A DNA stretch of 64,000 bases from Alphaproteobacteria bacterium casp-alpha6 (GCA_001510135.1 LFER01000015.1:23397-87396); one strand, 5' to 3'. Shown: positions 32,781 through 42,408, counted from the stretch's first letter. Made by a program: numbers and translations. The notes: generated by a model not told the origin, from the sequence alone.

Positions 32781-34942
32781 GCGTCTGATCCTGAAAACAC
32801 CAATCGCCGCTTGTCCTGACGATGTTGCATCCATGTGATGATGCTTTGGCGCAGCTGATGTTTTATTCGGTCCCAACGCGTAGGGTTTGAAACGACCTCT
32901 GCCTGATAAAACGATGGGCAAAGCACGGCCGCATCGGCAACTTCGCCACAATTGCCACAGCCGACACAATTTTCGTCGATATGAGCCACCGGATCATCGC
33001 GCAGCGGATCATCAAGCTGCTTGAGCGACAAAGATGGGCATCCCGACAGCCGGATACAGGCGTGATCGCCTGTACAAATATCTTCGTCCACGCCAAACCG
33101 GGTGCGCGTGATCCGACGGCCCTCTGCCACCGCTTTGGCGCGCAGAGGTTTTTCCCGCCTTTGGCGGTTTAACATACATTCAGAAGAGGCGATGATCACT
33201 TTGGGGCCGGTTTCGGGGGTGGTCAGCGCCTCTTTGAGAGTGGCCTGAACCTTGCCGACATCGTAGGTGTGGTCAATTTGGCGGACCCATTTGACCCCGA
33301 TCCCCTCGATGGCCTGTTTGATCGGATGCTGGGTGGATTTTGTCGTATTCTCTGCACGAGATGACAGGATATCCTGTCCCCCTGTCGCCGCGGAATAATA
33401 ATTATCCACGATCACAATCACCCCGTCATTGTCATTAAAAACGGCGTTTCCCACCGAAGAGGTCAGTCCATTGTGCCAGAACCCCCCGTCGCCGATGAAT
33501 GAAATGGACCGGCGATTGGCTGTTTTGTCGTTAAAGGCCGCTGCAGAGGCGGCCCCAAGTCCATATCCCATCGTTGTTGCCCCGATATCAAAGGGAGCAT
33601 TGATGGAAAAAAGGTGACATCCGATGTCCCCTGCGATGTGATGTTGGCCCAGTTCCTGTTCAACAAGCTTTGTTGCCGCAAAAATGGGCCGTTCTGGGCA
33701 GCCGACGCAGAAACTTGGGGGGCGGTTGGGAACCTGCGTTACGAGACGCGGCGGAGGTTGCTGAGCTGGCGCGTTGGGTGCCAGCGCTTGGTCCGGTAAA
33801 ATTTCCGGTGCGCTGTCCTTGAGAAAGCTTCTGATGCCGTCATGCATCACCATCCCCGTCATTTCTCCAGCGGTCGGAAAAGGGTCTTTACCGCGCAATC
33901 GCGCAGGCACGCCGGCTTTGTGCAGAATTGCGCGAAGTTCTTGTTCGATGTAGTCGGGATATCCTTCTTCGATGACGAGAATATCGGTTTTGTCTTTAGC
34001 AAATTCCAGAAATTCATCATCAATGAGTGGATAGGTCACGTTCAAGACATAAAGGGGGATATCTACATCGCCATAAAGGGAGCTCAGGCCCAAACGCTGT
34101 AGCGCACGGATTACTGTGTTATAAAGCCCGCCCTGACAGACAATCCCGATCCGTGACGCTTTGGGATTTGCCGCCTGAAAGACTTCGTTCAGCTTTTGCG
34201 TTTTGATAAACTCTATGGCGGCCGGGCGCCGCTTTGTCACCTTTTCCTGTTCATGCAAAAAAGAGGCAGGCGGCAAAACGATCCGGTTGATGTCGCGTTT
34301 CGGGGCTTCCAGCGCATCCTTGACGGTCATCTCTGGGCGGCGATTGTCGCGGGCTTCAAAGGTGCCGAGCATATGACAGGATTTGATGCGCAGCTGGAGC
34401 ATGACCGGCGTGTTCGACGCCTCTGATAAAGCAAAGGCATCGCCCACAGATTTTACAATCGAGGGCAGGTTTGGACGCGGATCGAGCAACCAAATCTGGC
34501 TTTTCATTGCGAATGCATGGCTGCGTTCCTGCATGATGGAAGAGCCTTCGCCATAATCCTCCCCAACAATTACGATGGCCCCTCCGGTCACGCCGCCAGA
34601 AGACAGGTTTGCCAAAGCATCAGAGGCTACATTTGTCCCGACGGTGGATTTGAAGGTCACAGCCCCGCGAATGGGATAGTGGACGGAGGCGGCCAAAGTC
34701 GCAGCGGCGGTGGCCTCGGACGCGCTGGCTTCAAAATGGACGCCAAGGTCGGAAAGAATATCCTGCGCATCGGCCAAGACATCCATCAAATGGCTGATTG
34801 GGGAACCCTGATATCCTGCAACATAGCCCACACCATTTTCCAAAAGAGCCTTTGTAATTGCCAGAATCCCTTCGCCACGAAAGGTTTCGCCTGCGCCGAT
34901 TTTGAGATGTTCGACTTCTTTTACAAAGGACCTTTCCGCCAT
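32777..34942 (-). CDS. iorA: Indolepyruvate oxidoreductase alpha-type subunit
   Basis: 721-residue thiamine-diphosphate subunit. N-terminal pyrimidine-binding half: GYVAGYQGSPISHLMDVL and GAVTFKSTVGTNVASDALANL. TPP-binding motif GDGGFWHNGLTSSVGNAVFNDNDG lies near residue 490. A ferredoxin-like part near the C-terminus carries CTGDHACIRLSGCPSL and NCVGCGNCGEVADAAVLCPSF. The first of these two clusters has unusual cysteine spacing, but the second CxxCxxC is clear. It is first in an iorA-iorB operon with a palindromic site upstream. The substrate (indolepyruvate, phenylpyruvate or another aryl-pyruvate) is not determined. Confidence 0.92.
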   Translation of the reverse strand: MAERSFVKEVEHLKIGAGETFRGEGILAITKALLENGVGYVAGYQGSPISHLMDVLADAQDILSDLGVHFEASASEATAAATLAASVHYPIRGAVTFKSTVGTNVASDALANLSSGGVTGGAIVIVGEDYGEGSSIMQERSHAFAMKSQIWLLDPRPNLPSIVKSVGDAFALSEASNTPVMLQLRIKSCHMLGTFEARDNRRPEMTVKDALEAPKRDINRIVLPPASFLHEQEKVTKRRPAAIEFIKTQKLNEVFQAANPKASRIGIVCQGGLYNTVIRALQRLGLSSLYGDVDIPLYVLNVTYPLIDDEFLEFAKDKTDILVIEEGYPDYIEQELRAILHKAGVPARLRGKDPFPTAGEMTGMVMHDGIRSFLKDSAPEILPDQALAPNAPAQQPPPRLVTQVPNRPPSFCVGCPERPIFAATKLVEQELGQHHIAGDIGCHLFSINAPFDIGATTMGYGLGAASAAAFNDKTANRRSISFIGDGGFWHNGLTSSVGNAVFNDNDGVIVIVDNYYSAATGGQDILSSRAENTTKSTQHPIKQAIEGIGVKWVRQIDHTYDVGKVQATLKEALTTPETGPKVIIASSECMLNRQRREKPLRAKAVAEGRRITRTRFGVDEDICTGDHACIRLSGCPSLSLKQLDDPLRDDPVAHIDENCVGCGNCGEVADAAVLCPSFYQAEVVSNPTRWDRIKHQLRQSIITWMQHRQDKRRLVFSGSDA

Positions 34943-34994
34943 TCTTTGTCCGGCTCCCGTCTACCCGCCTTGAATAAGGCCTCGTTCGAAGATA

Positions 34995-35014
34995 AAATAT
35001 GAAATTTCATCTTT
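34995..35014. promoter_or_regulatory. Palindromic operator upstream of iorA
   Basis: AAATATGAAATTTCATCTTT contains a perfect 12-bp palindrome ATGAAATTTCAT with flanking symmetry. It lies 52 bases upstream of the iorA start. The core ATATGAAATTTCAT differs by one base from the core of the MarR-type site at 21408-21427, suggesting the same regulator. Position and symmetry are seen; the link is inferred. Confidence 0.6.
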
Positions 35015-35095
35015 ATGCGCAGTATACCCCATCTTTTGTGTCTTGCAATGTTTGGATCGGGCTTCAGAGCGTCAGACGGAAAAGGGCGTTTCCGG

Positions 35096-36448
35096 CTAGA
35101 ACATCACCGATACCAGCCAAAGGGAGATCGTCGGAAAACTGATCAAAAGCGCAACGCGTAGTATATCGGTGATCAAGAATGGCAATACCCCATGATAGGT
35201 GCGCTGCATTGGAATATCCTTGGCCATGGAGTTGATGATAAAAAGATTCATGCCCACCGGCGGCGTAATCAGCCCAACTTCGACAACGATAAGAGCAAGG
35301 ATGCCAAACCAGATTGCCGTGGCTTCGGCTGTCATGCCAAAATCAAGGCTTTCAATGATGGGAAAAAAGATGGGGATCGTCAAAAGGATCATGCTGAGCG
35401 AATCCATGACACATCCAAAGATCAGATATGTCAGCAACATCACCAGCAAAATTGTCATGGGTGAAAATCCGGAGGTGCCGATCCACTCTGCCAATGCGAG
35501 CGGCATTTGTGTGATTGCAAGAAAAGAATTAAAGAGCTGCGCGCCAAGTAAAATAAGGAAAATCATCGCGGATGCGCTGGCAGTGGACAGGATGCATTCG
35601 ACAAAGCTTTTTCGGTTCAAACCACCGGTCCAAAGCCCGTATAGTCCCGTCGCGACGACGCCCCATGCCGCCCCTTCGGTCGGGGTAAAAAGCGCTTGCA
35701 CGCCATCTTTTGACCAATTCCAGTCCCCTGCAATACCGCCCATGACAAGGCCAAAAATCACTACAACCGGCCAGATCCGCAGGAGCGATGCAAACCGTTG
35801 AGAATAGGGCACCCGTGGAGAGGTGGTAGCGCTTTTGGGGTAGAGCCTGACATAAACCGAAACGGCCAGCATATATCCCAAGGCAGCCAAAATACCCGGA
35901 ATGAAGGCCGCAAGAAACATTTTGACGATGTTTTGTTCCGTCAAAATCGCATAGATTACCAAAATCACAGATGGCGGAATAAGAATGCCCAATGTACCGC
36001 CCGCGGCTAAAACACCTGTGGACAGCGCATCAGAATACCCGCGTTTGCGCATTTCTGGCAGGGCCACCTGTCCCATGGTGGAGGCCGTCGCAAGAGAACT
36101 TCCGCAGACAGCTCCAAAGCCCGCGCAGGCACCCACCGCAGCCATTGCCACACCGCCTTTGCGATGACCAAGCCAGTCAGAAGCGGTTTCGAATAAGGCC
36201 TTTGACATGCCAGATTTGGTTGCAAATTGTCCCATCAGGAGAAACATCGGCACAATCGACAAGGAATAGGATGAAAACATGTCATAAGACATGCTTTTCA
36301 TTTGCGACAACACAGCCGTAGGGTTACCCCGAATGATCCAGCTTCCGACAAAACCTGCAACAGCCATGGCAATGGCAATGGGCATGCGCAGGAAAATTGC
36401 GCCAAGCATGAGGAAAAATCCCAAAAGCGCCAATTCAAAGCCTGTCAT
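35096..36448 (-). CDS. TRAP transporter large permease (DctM)
   Basis: 450-residue membrane subunit with about 12 hydrophobic segments. Family motifs are GAVCGSSLATASTMGQVALPEMRKRGY and GVLAAGGTLGILIPPSVILVIYAI near residues 115-170, and ITPPVGMNLFIINSMAKDIPM near 395-415. It overlaps the small permease gene by ATGA and is the last gene of a second TRAP operon (binding protein, DctQ, DctM). The neighbouring iorAB and CoA-pathway genes suggest an aromatic or aryl-acid substrate, but the sequence does not say. Confidence 0.94.
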   Translation of the reverse strand: MTGFELALLGFFLMLGAIFLRMPIAIAMAVAGFVGSWIIRGNPTAVLSQMKSMSYDMFSSYSLSIVPMFLLMGQFATKSGMSKALFETASDWLGHRKGGVAMAAVGACAGFGAVCGSSLATASTMGQVALPEMRKRGYSDALSTGVLAAGGTLGILIPPSVILVIYAILTEQNIVKMFLAAFIPGILAALGYMLAVSVYVRLYPKSATTSPRVPYSQRFASLLRIWPVVVIFGLVMGGIAGDWNWSKDGVQALFTPTEGAAWGVVATGLYGLWTGGLNRKSFVECILSTASASAMIFLILLGAQLFNSFLAITQMPLALAEWIGTSGFSPMTILLVMLLTYLIFGCVMDSLSMILLTIPIFFPIIESLDFGMTAEATAIWFGILALIVVEVGLITPPVGMNLFIINSMAKDIPMQRTYHGVLPFLITDILRVALLISFPTISLWLVSVMF

Positions 36449-37026
36449 TTGTCTCTTCCCAAAAGGTCATTCAGCGATCTCCACACGGTGAAGGCGCTGA
36501 TCAGGGCAAAACAGAAGGCCCCTATAAAGCTGAGCAGATAGCTGTACCAAAAAGGCATGCCAAGAATGTAAGTGGTATTATTGGTAAAGGGTTTATAACC
36601 AAATCCGATCAAGTCGCGGATCGGCTGGCTGAACCATGTGACTTGTTCGCCAAATCCCATCCAAAGCCGCCATGCTATTACAAAAGCGACGATGAAAATG
36701 AGGCTATTTCCAATAAGTATCAAGAGCGCGTTGGCACGCTGCCCAAACTGATTGGTGAAAATATCAACCGTAACATGCCCTTGGTTTAACTGGCACCAAG
36801 ACATAAAGCAAAACACTGACACAGCAGTTCCCGCTTCGACCAGCTCAAAATCGCCCGGTATCGGGCCCAAGCCGATTTGCAAACCGACAAAAGCCCGCCC
36901 GATCGTCGACAAAACGGTCATAAATGCAAGTGCTGTTAAGACAGCGCCCCCAAAAAAGACAAGCCCTTTGGACAGCTGGTTGGCAAAACGTTCAACCCGT
37001 TTTTCTGAGTTAACGGCGATACCCAT
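36445..37026 (-). CDS. TRAP transporter small permease (DctQ)
   Basis: 193-residue four-helix membrane protein. The DctQ signature is the tryptophan-containing loop FCFMSWCQLNQGHVTVDIFTNQFG near residues 70-95. It starts 63 bases after the binding-protein stop, beyond a 9-bp GC hairpin, and overlaps the large permease. It pairs with the DctM protein to form the membrane part of the importer. Confidence 0.92.
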   Translation of the reverse strand: MGIAVNSEKRVERFANQLSKGLVFFGGAVLTALAFMTVLSTIGRAFVGLQIGLGPIPGDFELVEAGTAVSVFCFMSWCQLNQGHVTVDIFTNQFGQRANALLILIGNSLIFIVAFVIAWRLWMGFGEQVTWFSQPIRDLIGFGYKPFTNNTTYILGMPFWYSYLLSFIGAFCFALISAFTVWRSLNDLLGRDK

Positions 37027-37050
37027 GTTATGCGCAGTCTTTCCTCAAAT

Positions 37051-37081
37051 CCGGCCCGCAGCATAAAATACGGCGGGCCGG
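37051..37081 (-). terminator. Intercistronic hairpin between binding protein and DctQ
   Basis: CCGGCCCGC and GCGGGCCGG form a perfect 9-bp stem with a 13-base loop, starting 9 bases after the binding-protein stop. No T-run follows on the minus strand, so an mRNA-stabilising or pausing role is more likely than full termination. Confidence 0.65.
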
Positions 37082-37089
37082 GAGTTTTA

Positions 37090-38121
37090 TCAATTATTGT
37101 ATTTGGCAATCAATGCACGCGCATCGTCAAGCATGGCCTGACCCGGAAGACCCGCAGCATCCATCGCTTTCACCCATTCCTCAATTTGAGGGGCGGCAAT
37201 CGCTTTTATTTCCGCGGTGGCTTCCTCAGACATCGTGATGATCGGATTATCGCCTTTAGAAATAACCGCCAATGCTTCGGAATCTCCGATATCCATAGCA
37301 CGTCCGGCCCATGCAGATGTTTCAAGCCCTGAGTTTGCATCGATCACTGCCTTGAGATCGTCTGGAAGATTTGCATAACTCGTCTTGTTCATCGCCCAGA
37401 TAAAGAAGGTGTTATACATCGCTGCATCGCCTGCAACTTCTGAATGGCCGTCCGTCAATTCATGGACTTTGAGCGGAAGAGTTATTTCCCAAGGGATCAC
37501 GCCGCCTTCGACAACACCTTTCGAAAGGGCTTCTGGGAAGGCGGGAACAGGCATACCAACGGCGGTCGCGCCCATCGCTTCAAGCAGATTGTTGGCCGCA
37601 CGCGATGGACCGCGCAGTTTTTTGCCGGCAAAATCTGCTGGTCCCGTCACTGGGCCACCTTTGGTATGGACAATCCCCGATCCGTGTACATGCACGGCGA
37701 TCAGATGGACATCGGACATCCGCTCAAGCAAATATTTTTGTGCATATTCCCAAGCCGCCTGCGATGTTTTTTCCGCAGATTTTGAGGATACAAACGGTAA
37801 TTCGAAGGCTTCGGATTCAGGGAACCGGCCGGGTGTATAGGCCGGCAGCGCCCAGCCTCCATCGATCACACCATCACGGATTTGATCATAAAGGGATGGG
37901 GGTGTTCCGCCCAATTGCATGGCAGGATAGAGTTCAATTTTCAGTCGCCCACCGGATTCTTCCATAACTTTGTCAGCCCATGGATACATGAAATGGGCCG
38001 GCACCGCCGACTTAGGGCCTGTAAAAAACTGAAACCTCAGCGTGACGTCTTGGGCAAAAGCTGCGGACGCCGTAAGCGCAAGAGCAGCGAAGCCACCAAA
38101 GAGTGATTTAGAAAAAGACAT
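37090..38121 (-). CDS. TRAP transporter substrate-binding protein (DctP family)
   Basis: 343-residue periplasmic protein. The start MSFSKSLFGGFAALALTASAAFA gives a clean 23-residue Sec signal with AFA|QDV cleavage, and GGGAGGG lies upstream; frames opening up to 13 codons earlier are less good. DctP features: FQFFTGPKSAVPAHFMYPWADKV and GKKLRGPSRAANNLLEAMGATAVGMP near 175, with the ligand arginine, then VVEGGVIPWE. It is first in the TRAP operon. The ligand is unknown. Confidence 0.94.
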   Translation of the reverse strand: MSFSKSLFGGFAALALTASAAFAQDVTLRFQFFTGPKSAVPAHFMYPWADKVMEESGGRLKIELYPAMQLGGTPPSLYDQIRDGVIDGGWALPAYTPGRFPESEAFELPFVSSKSAEKTSQAAWEYAQKYLLERMSDVHLIAVHVHGSGIVHTKGGPVTGPADFAGKKLRGPSRAANNLLEAMGATAVGMPVPAFPEALSKGVVEGGVIPWEITLPLKVHELTDGHSEVAGDAAMYNTFFIWAMNKTSYANLPDDLKAVIDANSGLETSAWAGRAMDIGDSEALAVISKGDNPIITMSEEATAEIKAIAAPQIEEWVKAMDAAGLPGQAMLDDARALIAKYNN

Positions 38122-38288
38122 TTTATTCCCTCCCATGCCTTTGTCGTTATGATTACACACAACATTTTTGTTCTGCAGACATCGATACGATATACAGATC
38201 CAACCTGTCTAGCTTTGCAATAATGGGTTTTAATTTCAAGTGATGTTATTCTCTGGCGATTATTGGCGTTCGATGGGTGATTTTGGCA

Positions 38289-38723
38289 TTAAAATCCGAG
38301 CACTTCTTGAGTTGTACACCATTCATCCAAAATCTCTTTCACATCTTCAGGCCAAGAAATGGATGTATGTTTGTCAAGGTCACTCGCGGCAAGGACCTGA
38401 GAGCTTGACCATCTGACCTCTGAGCCGCAGCTGATCCGGTGCCGCAGGGTAACAGAGGATCGACCAACCCGCACAACGCCAAGTTCAAAAGACAATGTTT
38501 CTCCGAAAAAAGAGGGTTTGGAAAAGTCGCAGGACAGATGAACAGTCGGAGTGCCCCAGCGATCGTTCCAAATAATTTTATGCCAAGGGTAGCCAAGATA
38601 GGCCCAGAATTCTTCGTTCACTCCATTCAGGATATCCAAATAGGAGGGGAAATAGGCTGTACCCGAAATATCGCAGTCCCCAAAGCGTAAGGCGCGGTCT
38701 GTTCTGAAAATTTTTGCTGACAT
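38289..38723 (-). CDS. 4-hydroxybenzoyl-CoA thioesterase-like (hotdog fold)
   Basis: 144-residue acyl-CoA thioesterase of the 4HBT family. The signature RFGDCDISGTAYFPSYLDILN near residue 13 includes the aspartate that acts as nucleophile or base in the Pseudomonas enzyme (RFGDCDPAGI). It follows the RidA gene by about 117 bases on the same strand and may be part of the anthraniloyl-CoA-like gene set, removing CoA from an aryl- or acyl-CoA. Family assignment is good; the acyl substrate is not known. Confidence 0.86.
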   Translation of the reverse strand: MSAKIFRTDRALRFGDCDISGTAYFPSYLDILNGVNEEFWAYLGYPWHKIIWNDRWGTPTVHLSCDFSKPSFFGETLSFELGVVRVGRSSVTLRHRISCGSEVRWSSSQVLAASDLDKHTSISWPEDVKEILDEWCTTQEVLGF

Positions 38724-38840
38724 CTATCCCCTTTCTGGCGGCACATCTCACATGGCAACTGGATGCACAGAATTTAGAACCTCGCCCATTTGGGTAGGAT
38801 CGTCAATTGTTAAGCCGCATAAAAGATAACTTGTGAACGT

Positions 38841-39236
38841 TCATCCGAGATGCGCAGTGGCTTCGATTTCGACTTTGGCGCGGTCTTCGACAAGGCCGGC
38901 AACCACAACCAAAGACATGGCCGGAAAATGCCGGCCAAAGACATCGCGGTAGGCGGCCCCAACTTCTTTTTGGGCGGCAAGATATTCTGCCTTGCTGGTG
39001 ACGAACCAAGTCAGGCGGGTGACATCCTCCACCTGACCGCCCGCGGTTTCAACAATTTGACGAATATTGCTGAGGGCTTGGCGCATCTGGTCGATGAAAT
39101 CATCCGAAACGAATTCTTTGTTTCCGTCCCAACCGATCTGGCCGCCAATATGAAGAATACCGTCTTTGGTCAGGATGCCATTGGCATATCCTTTTGCAGG
39201 AAGCCAACTTTCAGGATGAATGGTTTTATGGGTCAT
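38841..39236 (-). CDS. RidA family protein (enamine/imine deaminase)
   Basis: 131-residue RidA/YjgF-type protein. The start MTHKTIHPESWLPAKGYANG is chosen, 16 bases after the acyl-CoA dehydrogenase stop, although the frame stays open further upstream. The middle LHIGGQIGWDGNKEFV and the C-terminal PAMSLVVVAGLVEDRAKVEIEATAHLG are typical. The RidA catalytic arginine is in the C-terminal block; here R119 sits in VEDRAKVEIE. In this operon an enamine-type intermediate would be expected from an amino-ring CoA ester, which fits its chemistry (inference). Confidence 0.9.
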   Translation of the reverse strand: MTHKTIHPESWLPAKGYANGILTKDGILHIGGQIGWDGNKEFVSDDFIDQMRQALSNIRQIVETAGGQVEDVTRLTWFVTSKAEYLAAQKEVGAAYRDVFGRHFPAMSLVVVAGLVEDRAKVEIEATAHLG

Positions 39237-39252
39237 TTCAAACCCCTTTCTT

Positions 39253-40413
39253 TTAAGAGTGCTGAGAGGCGTTTTGAAGAGTTCCAAGCGCTTGACGGGC
39301 AATGATGACCTTTTGCACGTCACTTGCGCCCTCATAAATACGAAGCGCACGGATATCGCGGTAAAGCTGTTCGACCGGCATTCCGCTGCGCACCCCGTCG
39401 CCGCCAAACAGCTGAACGGCGGTATCGATGACCTTCTGGGCCTGCTCTGTGGAAAACAGTTTTGCCATAGCGGCTTCTTTGGTGATCCGCGCTGCGCCGC
39501 TGTCTTTGGCCCATGCGGCGCGGTAAACCAGCAAAGCGGCCGCATCAATATCAAGTGCCATATCCGCGATATGCCCTTGGACCATCTGAAGATCAAAAAG
39601 GGGCGCTCCCTGCACATGGCGTTCGCTCACGCGGGTGAGTGCCTCGTCAAAGGCCCGCCGCGCAAAGCCCAGTGCGGCCGCGGCAACAGTGGGGCGAAAG
39701 ACATCCAAGACGGACATCGCGATCTTAAATCCTTGCCCGGGGGCGCCAATCATTGCAGAGCTTGGCACGCGGCAGTCTTCAAACCGCAATGTGGCCAAAG
39801 GGTGGGGGGCGATGGTCTGAAGCCGTTCTTTGATGGTAAATCCCGAAAGATCCGGTGTGATTACAAAGGCCGAAAGACCGCGCGCGCCTGCGGCTTCGCC
39901 TGTGCGGGCAAACAGCGTGTAGATGTCGGCAATCCCGCCGTTGGAAATCCATGTTTTTTCGCCGTTCAGGATGTAGTCATCTCCATCCGGTATTGCCGTC
40001 ATGGTGGAATTGGCCACATCCGACCCTGATCCAGGCTCTGTTAGGGCAAAGGCGGAAATAGCCTCACCCGAGCGAGTTTTGGGAAGCCAGCGGTTTTTCT
40101 GTGCTTGGCTGCCAAAAAGCGTCAAAGCCCCTGTTCCAAGTCCCTGCATGGCAAAGCTGAAATCGGCAAGTCCATCATGGCGGGCCAGAATATCGCGAGC
40201 AAGACATAGCTTTCGGACATCAAATTTCCCTGTGTCGCTCGAGGTTGGGCCAAGAACGCCGCTTTGCCCCAAGGTCTGCACCAGATTTTGGCAGGCTGCG
40301 TCAACGTCACTGTGATCGACCCTTAAACCTTTGGCGACTTCTTCAACCTTTTCTGACCATTCCCTGTGGTGATCATCAAAAAAGGGCCAGTTGAGATAGG
40401 TTCGATCAGACAT
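39253..40413 (-). CDS. Acyl-CoA dehydrogenase family protein
   Basis: FAD-dependent desaturation of an acyl-CoA, 386 residues. Family motifs: ALTEPGSGSDVANSTMTA near residue 125, WISNGGIADIYTLFARTG near 153, and the C-terminal QLFGGDGVRSGMPVEQLYRDIRALRIYEGASDVQKVIIARQ. It is coupled to the enoyl-CoA hydratase gene by a one-base overlap, as in a beta-oxidation module following ring reduction. Substrate inferred only from neighbours. Confidence 0.93.
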   Translation of the reverse strand: MSDRTYLNWPFFDDHHREWSEKVEEVAKGLRVDHSDVDAACQNLVQTLGQSGVLGPTSSDTGKFDVRKLCLARDILARHDGLADFSFAMQGLGTGALTLFGSQAQKNRWLPKTRSGEAISAFALTEPGSGSDVANSTMTAIPDGDDYILNGEKTWISNGGIADIYTLFARTGEAAGARGLSAFVITPDLSGFTIKERLQTIAPHPLATLRFEDCRVPSSAMIGAPGQGFKIAMSVLDVFRPTVAAAALGFARRAFDEALTRVSERHVQGAPLFDLQMVQGHIADMALDIDAAALLVYRAAWAKDSGAARITKEAAMAKLFSTEQAQKVIDTAVQLFGGDGVRSGMPVEQLYRDIRALRIYEGASDVQKVIIARQALGTLQNASQHS

Positions 40414-41216
40414 CAGTTTCCCTCGAACACTGGTTTTTCTTTCGCGACAAAGGCGTCATAGGCACGCTGGAAATCCTTGCCCTGCATGCAGATGGCTTGC
40501 GCTTGGGCTTCTGCCTCAATGGCTTGCTCGATGCTCATCGACCATTCCTGCGCCAGCATGGTCTTGGTCATGGAATTTGCAAAAGTGGGGCCACTTGCGA
40601 TCCGTTCAGCCAGAGATATGGCGTCTTGTTCCAAGTCTTCTGGTGCAACAACACGGTTGAAAAATCCCCAAGAAAGGCCTTCGTCCGCGCGCATGGCCCG
40701 TCCCGTATACAAAAGCTCTGCCGCACGGGTCTGGCCGATAATGCGGGGTAAAATCGCGCATGCTCCCATGTCACAACCGGCAAGCCCCACGCGATTGAAC
40801 AAAAAGGCGGTTTTGGCTTCTGGCGTGGCAAGGCGCAGATCAGAGGCCATGGCCATAATCGCCCCCGCCCCGGCGCAGACACCGTCCACTGCAGCAATAA
40901 TCGGTTTGCCACAGCCCATCATCGCTTTGACCAGATCTCCTGTCATGCGGGTAAAGTTCAAAAGTTCCTTCATCGACATCCGCGTGAGCGGGCCGATGAT
41001 GTCATGCACATCCCCTCCCGAGGAAAAATTACCGCCATTGGGCAAGATGACCACGGCGTCAATGTCATCGCAATAGGCAAGGGCGCGAAACCAATCGCGA
41101 AACTCTGCGTAGCTGTCAAAGGTAAAAGGATTTTTGCGTTCCGGACGATCATGCGCGATGCGGGCAATCCCGTCTTTGATCTCTGCACGAAAGTGTTTTG
41201 GGGTAAACAGCGTCAT
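40413..41216 (-). CDS. Enoyl-CoA hydratase/isomerase family protein
   Basis: Crotonase-fold protein of 267 residues. The oxyanion-hole motifs are [15 protein letters not shown] near residue 60 and [32 protein letters not shown] near 105-135. It lies between a MarR gene (ATGA overlap) and the acyl-CoA dehydrogenase. Relatives near flavin monooxygenase/OYE fusions act on CoA esters from aromatic rings. The usual acid residues after GAG are not certain by eye, so hydratase or isomerase cannot be distinguished. Confidence 0.92.
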   Translation of the reverse strand: MTLFTPKHFRAEIKDGIARIAHDRPERKNPFTFDSYAEFRDWFRALAYCDDIDAVVILPNGGNFSSGGDVHDIIGPLTRMSMKELLNFTRMTGDLVKAMMGCGKPIIAAVDGVCAGAGAIMAMASDLRLATPEAKTAFLFNRVGLAGCDMGACAILPRIIGQTRAAELLYTGRAMRADEGLSWGFFNRVVAPEDLEQDAISLAERIASGPTFANSMTKTMLAQEWSMSIEQAIEAEAQAQAICMQGKDFQRAYDAFVAKEKPVFEGN

Positions 41217-41692
41217 GGTCTCTCCTGTGATGCGAGTGCTTTTTCCAAAAGCGCGCTTAACGTTTCGGCGTCTTCTGTTGAAAGTCCCTGTAAAAGATCA
41301 TTGATCCAATTTTCGTGGAATGTCGCCAAACCTGTGAAAACATCCCTGCCTTTGGGCGTGAGGCGGGCAAGGTGGGCGCGCCGATCCCCGGGGATGGCCA
41401 CACGAAGGGCAAGCCCTTCTTCGGTGAGGCGATCCAAAATGCCGGTGACGTTGCCGTTGGACACCTTAAGGTGGTCGGACAGGTCTGTCATCTTCAACCC
41501 GTCGGGATAGCGGTACAGCGCGGCCATCACGTCAAACCGTGGCAAAGTGGTGCCGTGCGCATCACGCAGGCGTTTTCGTAATTCGCCTTCGATGCCCGAA
41601 CTGAGTTTAAGCAACCGCAACCAAAGCCGAAGGCGTGATTTTGTATTTGGCTCTGGTGAAGTTTTGGGTGCGTGAACGGGTGATGAGGTCAT
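41213..41692 (-). CDS. MarR family transcriptional regulator inside the operon
   Basis: 159-residue winged-helix regulator with [48 protein letters not shown], including the DRRAxxxxLT wing. It is embedded in the monooxygenase operon with 4-base overlaps on both sides, so it is made together with the enzymes and likely autoregulates. A 38-bp near-palindrome upstream of the first gene (44753-44790) is a candidate site. Confidence 0.91.
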   Translation of the reverse strand: MTSSPVHAPKTSPEPNTKSRLRLWLRLLKLSSGIEGELRKRLRDAHGTTLPRFDVMAALYRYPDGLKMTDLSDHLKVSNGNVTGILDRLTEEGLALRVAIPGDRRAHLARLTPKGRDVFTGLATFHENWINDLLQGLSTEDAETLSALLEKALASQERP

Positions 41693-42408
41693 ATTTCACC
41701 CCCAGATACCGATAAGGCATGACCGTTGATGGCGGATGCCCCTTTTGAGGCAAGGAAAAGTGCCGTTTGAGCGATCTCATCGGGGGATATTAAATTCCCC
41801 CGCGGACTGCCGGCGGCCACTTTTGCTGTTGCTTCGCTGCGGTCTATGTTGAATCGGTCCATCAAACCTGTGATGGCTGTTTCTGCCAAATCGGTTTCCG
41901 TGAAACCGGGGCAAATCGCATTGCAGGTGGTGTTGGTTTTTGCCACGTCAAGCGCAATGGAACGCACAAGCCCAAGCACCCCGTGTTTGGCAGCTGTATA
42001 TGCAGGCACGGAGGCGTTTCCTTTGAGTGAGGCCGTTGAAGCGATTGCAATAAGACGCGATGGGCGCGGATCAGATCGCAGCGCTTGGCGGAACGTCAAA
42101 AAGGTTCCGGTCAGATTGACGGCCAAGGTTGCGTTCCAATCCGCAAGAGACAATTTTGCGGTTTTGCCTGATGCACCCCATCCGGCATTAGCGATCACAA
42201 CATCATAGGGTGTTTGAAAAAGCGCCTCTACGTCCGCTTCGTCAGTGATATCCGCCTGCCTGCAGGCGATGTTGCGCCCCTCTGCCGCTTTCCTCAGAAT
42301 CTCAAGGCGCCGCCCCGCAATTGTGACCGCATCGCCGTTCTCGGCAAAGGCCCATGCAATTGCGCGCCCTATGCCCGTCCCGCCGCCTGTGATCAAAACC
42401 TGTTTCAT
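41689..42408 (-). CDS. SDR family oxidoreductase
   Basis: 239-residue short-chain dehydrogenase. Cofactor motif [12 protein letters not shown] near residue 7, NAGWGASG near 85, catalytic Ser in IASTASLKG and YTAAK near 150. It overlaps the monooxygenase gene and the marR gene. It could act as the 3-hydroxyacyl-CoA dehydrogenase of the route, since no FadB-type gene is present (inference). Confidence 0.91.
   Translation of the reverse strand: MKQVLITGGGTGIGRAIAWAFAENGDAVTIAGRRLEILRKAAEGRNIACRQADITDEADVEALFQTPYDVVIANAGWGASGKTAKLSLADWNATLAVNLTGTFLTFRQALRSDPRPSRLIAIASTASLKGNASVPAYTAAKHGVLGLVRSIALDVAKTNTTCNAICPGFTETDLAETAITGLMDRFNIDRSEATAKVAAGSPRGNLISPDEIAQTALFLASKGASAINGHALSVSGGEI

Noticed and set aside
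32781..32969. 63-residue N-terminal extension of iorB
   Set aside because: It lies inside iorA, is Cys/Arg-rich, and the ATGA overlap start fits the family N-terminus.
39220..40029. 269-codon plus-strand frame
   Set aside because: Antisense of RidA and acyl-CoA dehydrogenase genes, both well supported.
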